DNA of 64,000 nucleotides from Leptolinea sp. UBA5203 (GCA_002412765.1 DHVR01000075.1:1-64000), one strand, 5' to 3'; numbered from the stretch's first letter, positions 44,152-53,139 are shown. The notes: generated by a model from the sequence alone, not told the origin. Numbers and translations are program-made.

Positions 44152-45324
44152 ATGGAAAACAAATCTGCTCCACTGCCCCCATCCACTGTCTGGAAGGTAC
44201 CCCGCTCCAAAGCCCATCTCTTTAATCAACAGATAAAAGAAGAAATTCTACAAGCCATTGAACCGGCTTTGTTTGGGGATTACTGGGATTTTCCCAATCT
44301 GTTAATCGCTTTCGAAAAAAGTTTCGCACAATTCATCGGGATGGCGCATGTCACGGCCGTCCAATCCGGCTCGACTGCTTTATTATTGGCATTAAAAGCG
44401 GCTGGTTTACAGTATGGAGATGAAGTCATCACGGTTGCCAACTCAGATATGTCCACCACCAGCGCCATCATGAATTGCGGAGCCAGGCCGGTCTTCTGCG
44501 ATATTCTGGAATCCGATTACACCATCAATCCGGATCTGGTGGAAGCCCTGATTACTGACCGTACCCGGGGCTTGCTGCCAGTGGATTTATACGGCCATCC
44601 AGCCAACAGTAAAGCCTTGCAGAAGATTGCCAAGCAACATGGACTCTTCATCGTGGAAGATGCAGCCATCGCAACAGCAGCCCGTGATTTTGGTCACGGT
44701 ATGGGTGCATTTGCTGATCTGGTTTGCTTCAGCACCTGCTCCACCAAACAAATTGGTGCTATCGGGAACGGGGGTATGGTTGCGACCAACGATGCAAACT
44801 TGCGAGAACAATTGGAAATCTACCGAGGATACGGCCTGAATCCGGCAACGGCAAAGGGACAACACGCGGGCAACGACCAAATTGCCGACGGCTACAACCT
44901 GAAGATGTCTCCAGTGGATGCGGCCGTCCTCAGTGTAAAAATGAAATTCCTGCCAGAATGGACGGAAAAACGAAAACAAATTGCCCACCAATATGAAACT
45001 CGGCTGCAAGGCGTGGCGGGCATCAGCCTGCCCACTTTCCGTCCGGAATCCGAACCAGTGCGGCGTGAGTTTGCCTTATGTGTGCAGCACCGGGATCGGG
45101 TATTTGATACCCTGCGGGAGAACGGCATTCAAACGGCCTTGAATTATTGTCCCCCCGCTCATCAGCGTAAGGTGTATCAGGAGCTTAATCTCCCCGGCAG
45201 CCGACAACTCCAAAAGACGGAACAAATCAGTCGCGAGATCATCACCCTACCCATCGATCCGCTGTTAACCAGCGAGGAGATTGATTATGTCTGTGATCAA
45301 TTGATTTTGGCCGTGAAGATATAG
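44152..45324 (+). CDS. DegT/DnrJ/EryC1/StrS-family PLP aminotransferase
   Basis: A 390-residue fold-type I PLP enzyme. It has the QSGSTALLLALKA cofactor-phosphate loop (about 71-83), the D-L-Y-G-H-P motif, VEDAA (about 168-172, the Asp contacts the pyridine nitrogen) and the Schiff-base lysine K199 in FSTCSTKQIGAIGNGG. The common motif after the Asp (A-x-x-x-G-A) is altered here to IATAARDFG. Family members transaminate nucleotide-linked keto-sugars for surface polysaccharides. No sugar-nucleotide gene is adjacent, so the substrate remains open. It has its own promoter and sits between a terminator and gene-poor DNA. Confidence 0.88.
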   Translation: MENKSAPLPPSTVWKVPRSKAHLFNQQIKEEILQAIEPALFGDYWDFPNLLIAFEKSFAQFIGMAHVTAVQSGSTALLLALKAAGLQYGDEVITVANSDMSTTSAIMNCGARPVFCDILESDYTINPDLVEALITDRTRGLLPVDLYGHPANSKALQKIAKQHGLFIVEDAAIATAARDFGHGMGAFADLVCFSTCSTKQIGAIGNGGMVATNDANLREQLEIYRGYGLNPATAKGQHAGNDQIADGYNLKMSPVDAAVLSVKMKFLPEWTEKRKQIAHQYETRLQGVAGISLPTFRPESEPVRREFALCVQHRDRVFDTLRENGIQTALNYCPPAHQRKVYQELNLPGSRQLQKTEQISREIITLPIDPLLTSEEIDYVCDQLILAVKI

Positions 45325-45421
45325 CCACTTGCTTTATAGGATGGGGCTTTATTCCCTCAGTCGTCTTTTAGATTGGTCATTTTATAATCTAACAGTTAAT
45401 GAATTTGCCCAACTGGAATGA

Positions 45422-45628
45422 CATCACCATAACGCTGATGGAAATGCCTTACGAGCGGCCGGCGTAGGTACCAAGGATGGGCAGGTTTCCGGCTTGAGTT
45501 TAGTTATACATGTGCCTGGTCCCGCAGTTGGCAATCACACCCTGATGACCAACCGTCTGGCCGGTATGCTAGCTGGAACCATCTACAAGGCATTAGGCGA
45601 ATGGCTTTCCATGCAACGCTTGCGCTAA
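45422..45628 (+). pseudogene. Remnant of a VIT1/CCC1-family metal transporter
   Basis: One open frame of 68 codons reads NALRAAGVGTKDGQVSGLSL, then GNHTLMTNRLAGMLAGTIYK and ALGEWLSMQ, before a TAA. This matches, in order, the N-terminal landmarks of VIT1/CCC1 iron/manganese transporters: LRAAVxGxNDG-V-S-L, the NHT/NRT turn, and A-G-x-x-S-M-A-L-G-E-W-L-S. A stop codon directly precedes it, the key ND has become KD and S-M has become Y-K, and the remaining helices are absent. Confidence 0.65.
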
Positions 45629-45904
45629 CTACCGCTGGTTTGTGAGGAATTGGTCAGCTGATAGGGACAAGTATAGCAGGATAAATCAGCGTCTCAAAAG
45701 TTTTGCCAAGGGGTGAAATAACACAACCCGGCAATATTGAAGCAAAAGGGTGCGCTCTGTGAGTTGCACCCATTTACTTTTCATCCCCGTGGTCGGGGGG
45801 ACCTAGGGGGATAAACGTTGGCATGATGAAGAGCGAAATACAACAAGCTGGCGGTGAACGGGCGGATTGGCATTCCTGTAAAGCCACCCGTCAAGCGCTA
45901 ATCT

Positions 45905-45964
45905 GATGGGTTACGGAGCGCGATGGATTTCATCCTATGGGAGGGTAAGCGCTCCTAACCCATC
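45905..45964. repeat. Long imperfect palindrome (REP-like)
   Basis: GATGGGTTACGGAGCGC pairs with GCGCTCCTAACCCATC over 16 base pairs with one bulged C, around a loop of 27 bases. It has no T-run. Palindromes of this kind are often dispersed REP or MITE elements. Confidence 0.6.
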
Positions 45965-46012
45965 CTACGCATGCCGGATTTTACATCAAACGAAGAAAGG
46001 TCAGCTTTCGCT

Positions 46013-46052
46013 CCCTGAGCCTGTCGAAGGCCTGCCCTGAGCCTGTCGAAGG
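46013..46052. repeat. Two direct copies of an 18-base repeat
   Basis: CCCTGAGCCTGTCGAAGG occurs at 46013-46030 and again at 46035-46052, four bases apart. Each copy contains a short inverted repeat (CCT...AGG). Very similar motifs are scattered through the intergenic DNA of many bacterial genomes as repetitive extragenic sequences. Confidence 0.8.
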
Positions 46053-46182
46053 GGGAAAATTACAACGCGACATAGGTTATAAACACCTTTCCATCGATTC
46101 CCTTGTCATCCTTTCAACATCACCCATTTGTCCCATCTTGTGGAACTTTCTCAAAAACACGGGTTGTCTATACATTTGATGG

Positions 46183-46188
46183 TATAAT
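46183..46188 (+). promoter_or_regulatory. Extended -10 promoter of carAB
   Basis: TGG-TATAAT forms an extended -10 box. TTG-containing hexamers upstream are poorly spaced, so recognition may rest on the extended -10. Transcription would start near 46195, which decides for the ATG at 46215 as carA start. No pyrimidine-responsive leader structure was recognised in the short leader. Confidence 0.5.
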
Positions 46189-46214
46189 TGCCCGAATTTG
46201 ACACAGGGGTTCTA

Positions 46215-47354
46215 ATGAAAACTAACGCCACCCTGGTGCTGGAAGATGGCACCACATTGCATGGCAGCGCCTTTGGCGCATACACCGACGCCGTATTTGA
46301 ATTGGTTTTTAACACCAGTATGACTGGATATCAGGAAATTCTCAGCGACCCTTCCTATCGAGGACAGGGCGTGCTTTTTACCGTTCCCCATCTGGGAAAT
46401 GTGGGCATCAACGAGGAAGACCATGAATCCACCCGGCCGCAGATCTCGGCCGTGGTGACCCGACAGCTCAGTCCGCTGGTTTCCAACTGGCGAGCCACTC
46501 AACCCCTGCATGACTGGCTGTTATCACACGAAGTCCCTGGCATCAGCGAAGTGGATACCCGCCTGCTTACCCGCAAACTACGCGACGGCGGCACCCAGAA
46601 AGCTGCCCTCTCCACTTGCGGCACCTCCCAGGAAAAATTACTCAGTATGGCTCGCGATTGGCCAGGGCTGGATGGGCGTGACATGGTGCGAGAAGTTTCC
46701 TGCGCCAATCCCTATCCCTGGCAGGGTGACGCAGGGGACAAGTGGATTCCAATCTTCGAAAGCGCTTTTCTTCAAAAACAGGTCCATCTGGTGGCCTATG
46801 ATTTCGGCATCAAACAGAACATCCTGCGCCACCTGGTCGCGCACAACGCCCGCATAACCGTTGTGCCCGCCAGCACGCCGGCCAAGGGTGTGATGGCATT
46901 AAAGCCGGACGGCATCTTTCTTTCCAACGGCCCCGGCGACCCAGCCGGACTGCCCTATGCTGTAACGGCAGTAGATACCTTGATCCAATACGGCATTCCG
47001 ATTTTTGGCATTTGCCTTGGACATCAACTCATCGGGCGCGCGCTGGGTGCTGAAACCCGCCGGTTGAAGTTTGGCCATCACGGCGGTAATCACCCCGTTC
47101 AGCATCTGCAAAATCATCAGGCGTTTATCACAGCTCAAAATCATAATTACTGCGTGGATGAGTCCACCCTCGACACCCAATTGGCTGAAATCACTTACCG
47201 CAGTCTTAACGACTTGTCCGTGGAAGGGCTGCGCCTGAAAAAGCAGCCTGTCTTCAGTGTGCAGTACCACCCCGAGGCCGCTCCCGGTCCGCATGATGCG
47301 CACCACCTATTTAACGAGTTTTTCACCCTCATTCGTGGAGGTGAACATGCCTAA
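46215..47354 (+). CDS. carA: Carbamoyl-phosphate synthase small subunit
   Basis: The ATG at 46215 (MKTNATLVLEDGT) follows AGGGG and lies downstream of the predicted transcript start; a longer in-frame ATG at 46188 would fall in the promoter. The 379-residue subunit has the N-terminal CarA domain (FNTSMTGYQEILSDPSYRGQ) and a C-terminal class I glutamine amidotransferase with the catalytic Cys in GICLGHQLIGRALG and the HPE motif in VQYHPEAAPGPHD. It hydrolyses glutamine and channels ammonia to CarB for arginine and pyrimidine synthesis. Its last 8 bases overlap the start of carB. Confidence 0.96.
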   Translation: MKTNATLVLEDGTTLHGSAFGAYTDAVFELVFNTSMTGYQEILSDPSYRGQGVLFTVPHLGNVGINEEDHESTRPQISAVVTRQLSPLVSNWRATQPLHDWLLSHEVPGISEVDTRLLTRKLRDGGTQKAALSTCGTSQEKLLSMARDWPGLDGRDMVREVSCANPYPWQGDAGDKWIPIFESAFLQKQVHLVAYDFGIKQNILRHLVAHNARITVVPASTPAKGVMALKPDGIFLSNGPGDPAGLPYAVTAVDTLIQYGIPIFGICLGHQLIGRALGAETRRLKFGHHGGNHPVQHLQNHQAFITAQNHNYCVDESTLDTQLAEITYRSLNDLSVEGLRLKKQPVFSVQYHPEAAPGPHDAHHLFNEFFTLIRGGEHA

Positions 47355-50300
47355 ACGGACGGACATCCACACCATTCTCGTTCCCGGATCGGGCGCCATC
47401 GTCATTGGCCAGGCCGCCGAGTTTGATTATTCCGGTACGCAAGCCGTTAAGGCCCTGCGCGCTCAGGGCTATCGCGTGGTGCTGGTCAATTCCAATCCGG
47501 CCACCATCATGACCGACCCGAACATCGCCGATGCCACGTATATTGAACCCCTCACCCCCGAAGCGCTGGAGGCCATCATCCTGCAGGAAAAACCGGATGC
47601 CATGCTTCCCACCGTTGGCGGGCAGACGGCACTCAACTTGGCACTGGCTTTATCTGAAAACGGCGTGCTGGAAAAATACGGTGTTGAACTGATCGGCGCA
47701 TCCCTGCCGGCCATCCAAACCGCTGAAGACCGTTTCCGTTTCCGCGAAAGTATGCTGGCCGCCGACATACCCGTTCCCCACGGCGGACCGGCGCATACCC
47801 TAGACGAAGCCGAGACTATCGTCGGCCAATGCGGCTACCCGGTACTGGTGCGCGCCTCCTTTGCCATGGGCGGCGCCGCTGCTGCCTGGGTGGAATCCCC
47901 GGTTGAACTTCCTGAAGCCGTGCGCGCGGCCGTGGCTGAATCGCCCATTGGGCAGGCCTGGCTGGAGGAATCCGTGGCGGGCTGGAAAGAATATGAACTG
48001 GAAGTGATGTGCGATATAGCCGATAACTTTGTTGTCGTGTGTTCCATTGAAAACCTGGACCCCATGGGCGTGCACACTGGCGACAGCATCACCGTGGCAC
48101 CAGCCCAAACCCTGACCGACCGTGAATACCAGCTCCTGCGTGATCTCGCCCGCAAAGTGATGCAGTCCGTGGGGGTGCAGACCGGCGGCGCCAACGTCCA
48201 GTTTGGGGTCAACCCGGCCAATGGCCGTGTAGTGGTGATCGAGATGAACCCGCGCGTCAGCCGTTCCTCGGCGTTGGCTTCCAAGGCGACAGGGTTTCCC
48301 ATCGCCAAGCTGGCCGCCCTGGTGGCCGTAGGGTACACCCTGGATGAAATCACCAACGATATCACCCGCCAGACCAAAGCTGCTTTCGAGCCTTCCCTGG
48401 ATTATGTGGTGGTTAAAATGCCGCGTTGGGCTTTTGAAAAATTTCCCGGCGTCAGCCCTCTGCTCGGCCCGCAGATGAAATCCGTCGGCGAGGCCATGTC
48501 GTTGGGGCGCACCTTCCCCGAAGCGCTGCTTAAGGCCGTGCAGTCCCTGGAAATCGGCATTGATGCTTTGGACGGCTCCGGACCCAACCGCAGGATTACG
48601 AATGCATCGGTTAAGTTAAAAGAACTGAATACACCCACCCCTGAACGCCTGTTTAGCGTCTACCGCGCCATCCAGCAAGGATTCACCCTGGATTGTATTG
48701 CCCAGCTCAGTGGATACGATGCATGGTTTCTGGCACAAATGAGCGAAATCGCAGCCCTTGAAAAGGACCTTATTCATGCCGGGGATAACGCTGTAGAAGG
48801 CGAAAGTCTGACTGACCTGATCCTCCAGGCCAAACGCAGCGGTTTTGCCGATACCCATTTGGAACGACTGCTCAACCGCCGCAAGCATGGTCAGCCCAAC
48901 AATGGCCTGACCCTCCGTGAATTGCGGAAAGCAAGCCACATTCTTCCCGTCTTCCTGCGCGTGGATACCTGCGCTGCTGAATTTGAGGCCCAAACGCCTT
49001 ATCTTTACAGCAGCTACGAAAGCGAAGATGAAAGCCTGCCCACCCAAAAGCAAAAGATCATCATCCTGGGCGGCGGCCCTAACCGCATCGGCCAGGGCAT
49101 TGAATTTGATTATTGCTGCTGCCAGGCTTCCTATGCGTTGCAAGTCCTGGGCTACGAGACGATCATGGTCAATTGCAACCCGGAGACAGTCTCCACCGAT
49201 TACGACACCGCCGACCGCCTGTATTTTGAACCGCTGACCCTAGAGCATGTGCTGAATATCGTTGAAAATGAAAAACCACTGGGCGTGATTGTCCAGTATG
49301 GCGGGCAGACGCCGCTCAACCTGGCCGCCGGGCTGCAAGCCGCCGGCGTGACCATCCTGGGCACTTCTCCGCATGCCATCCAGCTCTCTGAAGACCGCGA
49401 AGAATTCGCTCAACTTCTGGCCGAAATGGATATCCCCCAACCGCAAAACGGAATCGCCCGCTCCCTGGATGAAGCCCGCATCGTGGCCGAGAAAATCGGT
49501 TATCCGGTGCTGGTGAGGCCGTCTTTTGTGTTGGGCGGACGGGCCATGGCGCTAGTGGAACGCGAAGAGAGTCTGAACGGCTTCATCGCCAGTGCCATGG
49601 AGGCTGCCCCTGGCCAGCCCATCCTGATTGACAAGTTCATGGAAGACGCCTTTGAGATTGATGTGGACGCACTCTGCGACGGTAAGCAGGTCATCATCGG
49701 CGCCATCATGCAGCATATCGAGGAAGCTGGCGTGCATTCCGGGGACGCCGCCTGTGTGCTGCCGCCTTACAAAGTGAGCGCCTATCACCAAAACATCATG
49801 CGTGAATACACCGAACGCCTGGGGCTGGCACTGGGCGTGGTAGGTCTGATGAATGTCCAGTTCGCATTAAAAGATGAGGTCGTGTGCGTGCTGGAAGTCA
49901 ATCCGCGCGCCTCCCGTACTGTACCCTTCGCCAGCAAGGCCACCGGATTGAACCTGGCGTATACGGCTGCCCAACTGATGATCGGAAAAACCCTGGCTGA
50001 ATTGGGCCTCTTTGAAGAACCGCGCGTGGATGGGTTCTTTGTCAAAGAAGCCGTGCTGCCCTTCAAAAAACTGCCCGGTTCCAGTATGCTCCTGGGGCCC
50101 GAAATGCACTCCACCGGCGAGGTGATGGGGCATGCCGCACATTTTGGGCATGCTTTTGCCAAATCGCAGATTGCGGCCGGTATGGCCCTGCCCACTTGCG
50201 GCGCCGTCTTGGTCAGTGTGAACGATTATGATAAAAGCGCCGCACTCAAATTTGCCCGCGACCTGCACCGCATGGGGTTTATTTTATACGCCACCCTGGG

Positions 50301-50607
50301 TACAGCTCAGTTTTTCCAACGCGTCGGATTGCCCGTAAATTTTGTCAATAAAGTAGCCGAAGGTTCGCCGCACACGGTGGATTTGATCCGTTCGGGCGCC
50401 GTTCAACTGATCCTCAACACCCCCCTGGGGGCCAATGCCCACACGGATGGGGCGGAAATCCGCGCTGCGGCCACCACCATGAACGTGCCTTTGCTGACCA
50501 CCCTCTCAGCCGCTGCTGCTGCCATTGCCGCCATTCAGGCTATCCGTCAGAATGATCTTCGTTACCGCAGTATCCAGGAACACTTTGAACGGAATGGCAG
50601 AAAATAA
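47347..50607 (+). CDS. carB: Carbamoyl-phosphate synthase large subunit
   Basis: The ATG at 47347 is preceded by GGAGGTGAAC and overlaps the carA stop by 8 bases, giving 1086 residues, the usual size. The two homologous ATP-grasp halves are clear. The first begins TILVPGSGAIVIGQAAEFDYSG and contains EMNPRVSRSSALASKATG; the second begins IIILGGGPNRIGQGIEFDYC and contains EVNPRASRTVPFASKATG. The C-terminal MGS-like allosteric domain (about 945-1086) ends the protein. It makes carbamoyl phosphate from bicarbonate, ammonia and two ATP. No other pyr or arg gene is in the window. Confidence 0.97.
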   Translation: MPKRTDIHTILVPGSGAIVIGQAAEFDYSGTQAVKALRAQGYRVVLVNSNPATIMTDPNIADATYIEPLTPEALEAIILQEKPDAMLPTVGGQTALNLALALSENGVLEKYGVELIGASLPAIQTAEDRFRFRESMLAADIPVPHGGPAHTLDEAETIVGQCGYPVLVRASFAMGGAAAAWVESPVELPEAVRAAVAESPIGQAWLEESVAGWKEYELEVMCDIADNFVVVCSIENLDPMGVHTGDSITVAPAQTLTDREYQLLRDLARKVMQSVGVQTGGANVQFGVNPANGRVVVIEMNPRVSRSSALASKATGFPIAKLAALVAVGYTLDEITNDITRQTKAAFEPSLDYVVVKMPRWAFEKFPGVSPLLGPQMKSVGEAMSLGRTFPEALLKAVQSLEIGIDALDGSGPNRRITNASVKLKELNTPTPERLFSVYRAIQQGFTLDCIAQLSGYDAWFLAQMSEIAALEKDLIHAGDNAVEGESLTDLILQAKRSGFADTHLERLLNRRKHGQPNNGLTLRELRKASHILPVFLRVDTCAAEFEAQTPYLYSSYESEDESLPTQKQKIIILGGGPNRIGQGIEFDYCCCQASYALQVLGYETIMVNCNPETVSTDYDTADRLYFEPLTLEHVLNIVENEKPLGVIVQYGGQTPLNLAAGLQAAGVTILGTSPHAIQLSEDREEFAQLLAEMDIPQPQNGIARSLDEARIVAEKIGYPVLVRPSFVLGGRAMALVEREESLNGFIASAMEAAPGQPILIDKFMEDAFEIDVDALCDGKQVIIGAIMQHIEEAGVHSGDAACVLPPYKVSAYHQNIMREYTERLGLALGVVGLMNVQFALKDEVVCVLEVNPRASRTVPFASKATGLNLAYTAAQLMIGKTLAELGLFEEPRVDGFFVKEAVLPFKKLPGSSMLLGPEMHSTGEVMGHAAHFGHAFAKSQIAAGMALPTCGAVLVSVNDYDKSAALKFARDLHRMGFILYATLGTAQFFQRVGLPVNFVNKVAEGSPHTVDLIRSGAVQLILNTPLGANAHTDGAEIRAAATTMNVPLLTTLSAAAAAIAAIQAIRQNDLRYRSIQEHFERNGRK

Positions 50608-50714
50608 ATTTTTTCAGAAAAATTTTTTTATTGGTTGTTCCGCTGAGATCACTGGAAGTGCCAACGAAAGGTGTTGATCGTAATAAACCATAAATCTACA
50701 AAAAATTTAAAGAG

Positions 50715-50739
50715 CTGGTTGGGCTTATCCCCCAACCAG
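50715..50739 (-). terminator. Terminator overlapping the yciH stop codon
   Basis: CTGGTTGGG/CCCAACCAG forms a 9-bp stem whose left arm encodes the last codons of yciH on the minus strand. A T-rich tail follows. AT-only repeats at 50608-50640 may end the carAB transcript from the other side. Confidence 0.8.
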
Positions 50740-51075
50740 TTTGATTTTGAATCCTCGTTTCTTCAATTCTTCTGCCAGCTTATCTCGATGATCTCCCTGA
50801 ATCTCAATCACACCTTCCTTTAAGGTGCCACCGGATCCGCACAGGCGTTTGAAGTCCTTGATCAGGGCATGCAGTTCGGTTTCCGCTAACAAAACGCCCT
50901 TGATTAAGGTAACCGGTTTTCCATTGCGTCCTTTCGTCTGCCGTTCCAAACGGACAATACCGTCTCCAGTTGGCAGTTTGCTGGATTTACAGATGCAGGC
51001 TTCTATGGGACGGCCGCATTTGGGGCATACTCTGCCCCACTCGGTGGAATAAACGGTTGGATTTTGTTCAGGCAT
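50725..51075 (-). CDS. yciH: YciH/SUI1-family translation factor-like protein
   Basis: A 116-residue protein. An N-terminal zinc-ribbon-like segment (CPKCGRPIEACIC, about residues 17-29) precedes the SUI1 fold (about 40-116): IVRLERQTKGRNGKPVTLIKG, the basic loop, and the CGSGGTLKEGVIEIQGDHRDKL motif shared with eIF1. Bacterial YciH binds near the ribosomal P site and can influence start-site fidelity. The gene is monocistronic and convergent with carAB. Confidence 0.92.
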   Translation of the reverse strand: MPEQNPTVYSTEWGRVCPKCGRPIEACICKSSKLPTGDGIVRLERQTKGRNGKPVTLIKGVLLAETELHALIKDFKRLCGSGGTLKEGVIEIQGDHRDKLAEELKKRGFKIKLVGG

Positions 51076-51236
51076 GGGTGTTCCTTCTAAATGTGATTAG
51101 CATCCTTTACGGATACCTGTATTATAAAGGCAATCCGGGTTCCTTCCAACGCCCGAAGAATGTTCGACTTAATTTCTGTTTGGAATTTTTTACAAATTTT
51201 TATGCCATGCAAATGTCTACTTTTTTTTATTCATGC

Positions 51237-51242
51237 TATGAT
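51237..51242 (+). promoter_or_regulatory. Extended -10 box directly before a start codon
   Basis: TGC-TATGAT ends six bases before the ATG at 51249, and no purine-rich ribosome binding site is seen. The transcript would start at or beside the A of the ATG, suggesting a leaderless mRNA. The -35 region is weak. Confidence 0.45.
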
Positions 51243-51248
51243 TATTGA

Positions 51249-52424
51249 ATGGATAACGTACTCAATGATTTGATTCTCATCGTGGAAGAAAATCCACAAA
51301 TCGCGGATTTTATCGCCCATCAGGCGCTTCAGGCTGCCGGATATCGCACCGAAATTGTAAGTGATGCTTCCAGTGCTGAAAAAAAAGTGCGCGAACTGGA
51401 ACCTGATCTACTGATTGTAGATCATGATCTCAAAGGATTAAGTGCCAAGGACTTGCTGGTCATTTTAAACTCCGCCGGCATTGATATCCCTGTCATCATC
51501 ATGGCCCGAAAAGGAAAGGAAGCTGAGATAATTCAAAGTTTTCGCCTTGGCGCATCTGATTATTTATTGCTGCCCGCCCGCGAGACGGAAGTCCTTTCCG
51601 CAGTGGAACGTGTTCTGAACCAACTGCATAATCGGCGGGATAGAGCTCGGCTTGAGCAGGAAATCAATCAAGCGAACACTGAATTAAAAGAACGGGTGGC
51701 CGAATTAACCAGCATCTACTCCATCGGCAAGACCTTCACATCAACCACCGATCAGGCCGTATTATTTGAAAAAATCATAGACAGTGCCGTCGAAATGACC
51801 GGCGCGGATCTGGGCTGGTTTCTCTTACGCGATGAAGGTTCCAAAAATTTCCTGCTGGTTGCCCATCGCAATTTACCTGAGGACCTGAGCAGTAAATTGC
51901 ATCAAAAATGGGATGACGGCATCAGTCTGCTGGTGGCAAAAACCAGCAAAATGCTGGTCATGCACGGTCCAGCCTTGCATCGATTCGCCATCTCCCGGTT
52001 GGGAAAGTCCATCCTGGTAGTGCCTATCCTGGCACATACGCAGGTGATTGGCCTGTTGGTGATGATGCGTACAAAGAGCCAGCTTTTTTCGGATAGTCAG
52101 CGTTCCTTGTTGGATGCCATTGCAGATTATGCTTCTGTGGCGTTGGACAATGCCCGCTTGTTTTTAGCCGTCGAAGAGCGAATCCGCTCCCTGCAAACCA
52201 CCAAAGGGCTAAGCCCAATCACAGATCGCCTGGACCCTGTCACAATTCGCCGCCTTGGACGAGAACATAGTGCCTCAATTGAAACAATTTTGGATACCCT
52301 GGAGCGGCTCTCCACTGCCCAACCTGCCTCATGGTCCTCCCGTAATCGCCGCGATCTAACTATCTTACAGGAGCAAGTACAGTTGCTGATCCGCCTGGCA
52401 GAGAAATGCTCGGAGAATTCTTGA
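51249..52424 (+). CDS. Receiver-GAF signalling protein
   Basis: A 391-residue soluble protein. Residues about 5-125 form a receiver (strand 1 ILIVEENP, possible acceptor Asp in LLIVDHDLKG, later IPVIIMARKG and the SDYLLLPA strand). The first acidic position reads E-E rather than D-D, and the usual Lys after strand 5 is replaced, so phosphotransfer may be weakened. A coiled coil (about 130-160) leads to a GAF domain (about 165-310). The tail has no recognised output domain. It probably relays a signal by protein contact. It is followed after 47 bases by a methyltransferase on the same strand. Confidence 0.8.
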   Translation: MDNVLNDLILIVEENPQIADFIAHQALQAAGYRTEIVSDASSAEKKVRELEPDLLIVDHDLKGLSAKDLLVILNSAGIDIPVIIMARKGKEAEIIQSFRLGASDYLLLPARETEVLSAVERVLNQLHNRRDRARLEQEINQANTELKERVAELTSIYSIGKTFTSTTDQAVLFEKIIDSAVEMTGADLGWFLLRDEGSKNFLLVAHRNLPEDLSSKLHQKWDDGISLLVAKTSKMLVMHGPALHRFAISRLGKSILVVPILAHTQVIGLLVMMRTKSQLFSDSQRSLLDAIADYASVALDNARLFLAVEERIRSLQTTKGLSPITDRLDPVTIRRLGREHSASIETILDTLERLSTAQPASWSSRNRRDLTILQEQVQLLIRLAEKCSENS

Positions 52425-52471
52425 AATCCGGTTCTTATCCAACAAGTCCTATCCAATAAAAGGTCGTTCGT

Positions 52472-53050
52472 TTGAAAAAACCCTTCAATCATTTTAGTGC
52501 TCTGGCTCCCAAGTATGAAGCCTATATAAAACCCAATCTCCCGGAGAAATTGCTCTCCCTCATTAATTTACCCATTCAGGGCAGAATTCTGGATGCGGGC
52601 GGTGGGACTGGACGAGTATCCCAGTTCCTGCGCAACAAATCTGCCCGAATTGTGATTGCGGACCAATCACTGCCCATGCTGCGGGAAGCCAAAAGGAAAG
52701 AGGGCTTACAGCCCATCTGCACGGATAGTGAAACATTGCCCTTTCCGGAGAACACTTTTGAACGCATCATGATGGTGGATGCCCTGCACCATGTCAATCA
52801 CCAGCAGCAGACAGCGGACGAACTCTGGCGTGTCTTAAAACCGGGTGGCAGGATCGTAATTGAGGAACCGGATATCCGCAAATTTGGCGTCAAGCTGCTT
52901 GCCCTGGCGGAAAAAATCGCCCTGATGCGCAGCCACTTTCTGGCGCCAGAACAAATAGCCCAGCTTTTTTCTTCCCCTCTGGCCAGTAGTAGATTTGAAA
53001 ATGACGGCGCGACAGCCTGGATCATCATTGAAAAAAGAACTGGCTGTTAA
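52472..53050 (+). CDS. Class I SAM-dependent methyltransferase
   Basis: The gene starts with TTG (52472), eight bases after AAAAGG. The 192-residue enzyme has the SAM motif ILDAGGGTGRVSQFL (about 39-53), the acidic end of strand 2 (IVIADQS), the VDALHHVNH post-motif and the WRVLKPGGRIVI motif. It is of the UbiE/Methyltransf_11 type, acting on a small molecule of unknown identity. The body ends soon after the PGG motif, so it is shorter than ubiquinone/menaquinone methyltransferases and is probably not one of them. Confidence 0.88.
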   Translation: MKKPFNHFSALAPKYEAYIKPNLPEKLLSLINLPIQGRILDAGGGTGRVSQFLRNKSARIVIADQSLPMLREAKRKEGLQPICTDSETLPFPENTFERIMMVDALHHVNHQQQTADELWRVLKPGGRIVIEEPDIRKFGVKLLALAEKIALMRSHFLAPEQIAQLFSSPLASSRFENDGATAWIIIEKRTGC

Positions 53051-53051
53051 A

Positions 53052-53085
53052 AAAGTAACGGCAATTCATGAATTGCCGTTACTTT
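53052..53085. terminator. Near-perfect palindromic bidirectional terminator
   Basis: AAAGTAACGGCAATT pairs with AATTGCCGTTACTTT around CATG (15 bp). A-rich and T-rich flanks serve both the methyltransferase gene and the convergent aldolase gene. It starts two bases after the methyltransferase stop. Confidence 0.85.
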
Positions 53086-53139
53086 ATTGATAGGCCTGAA
53101 ATAATACCATTAAAAATTCGTCAGATAAAAATATCGGGA

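Larger units (their letters stand above)
45325..46182. other. Gene-poor, repeat-bearing intergenic region
   Basis: No intact gene here. It holds a VIT1/CCC1 remnant, a long imperfect palindrome and two copies of a CCTGAGCCTGTCGAAGG repeat. It also has short G/C-rich inverted repeats near 45750-45825. The mix of decayed coding sequence and repeats marks a site of past insertion and deletion. Confidence 0.7.

Noticed and set aside
46013..46052. CRISPR array
   Set aside because: Only two 18-base direct repeats with a four-base gap, no spacer-sized intervals and no cas genes.
47257..47346. Upstream start for carB inside carA
   Set aside because: The ATG at 47347 has a strong GGAGGTGAAC site and starts at the conserved CarB N-terminus.
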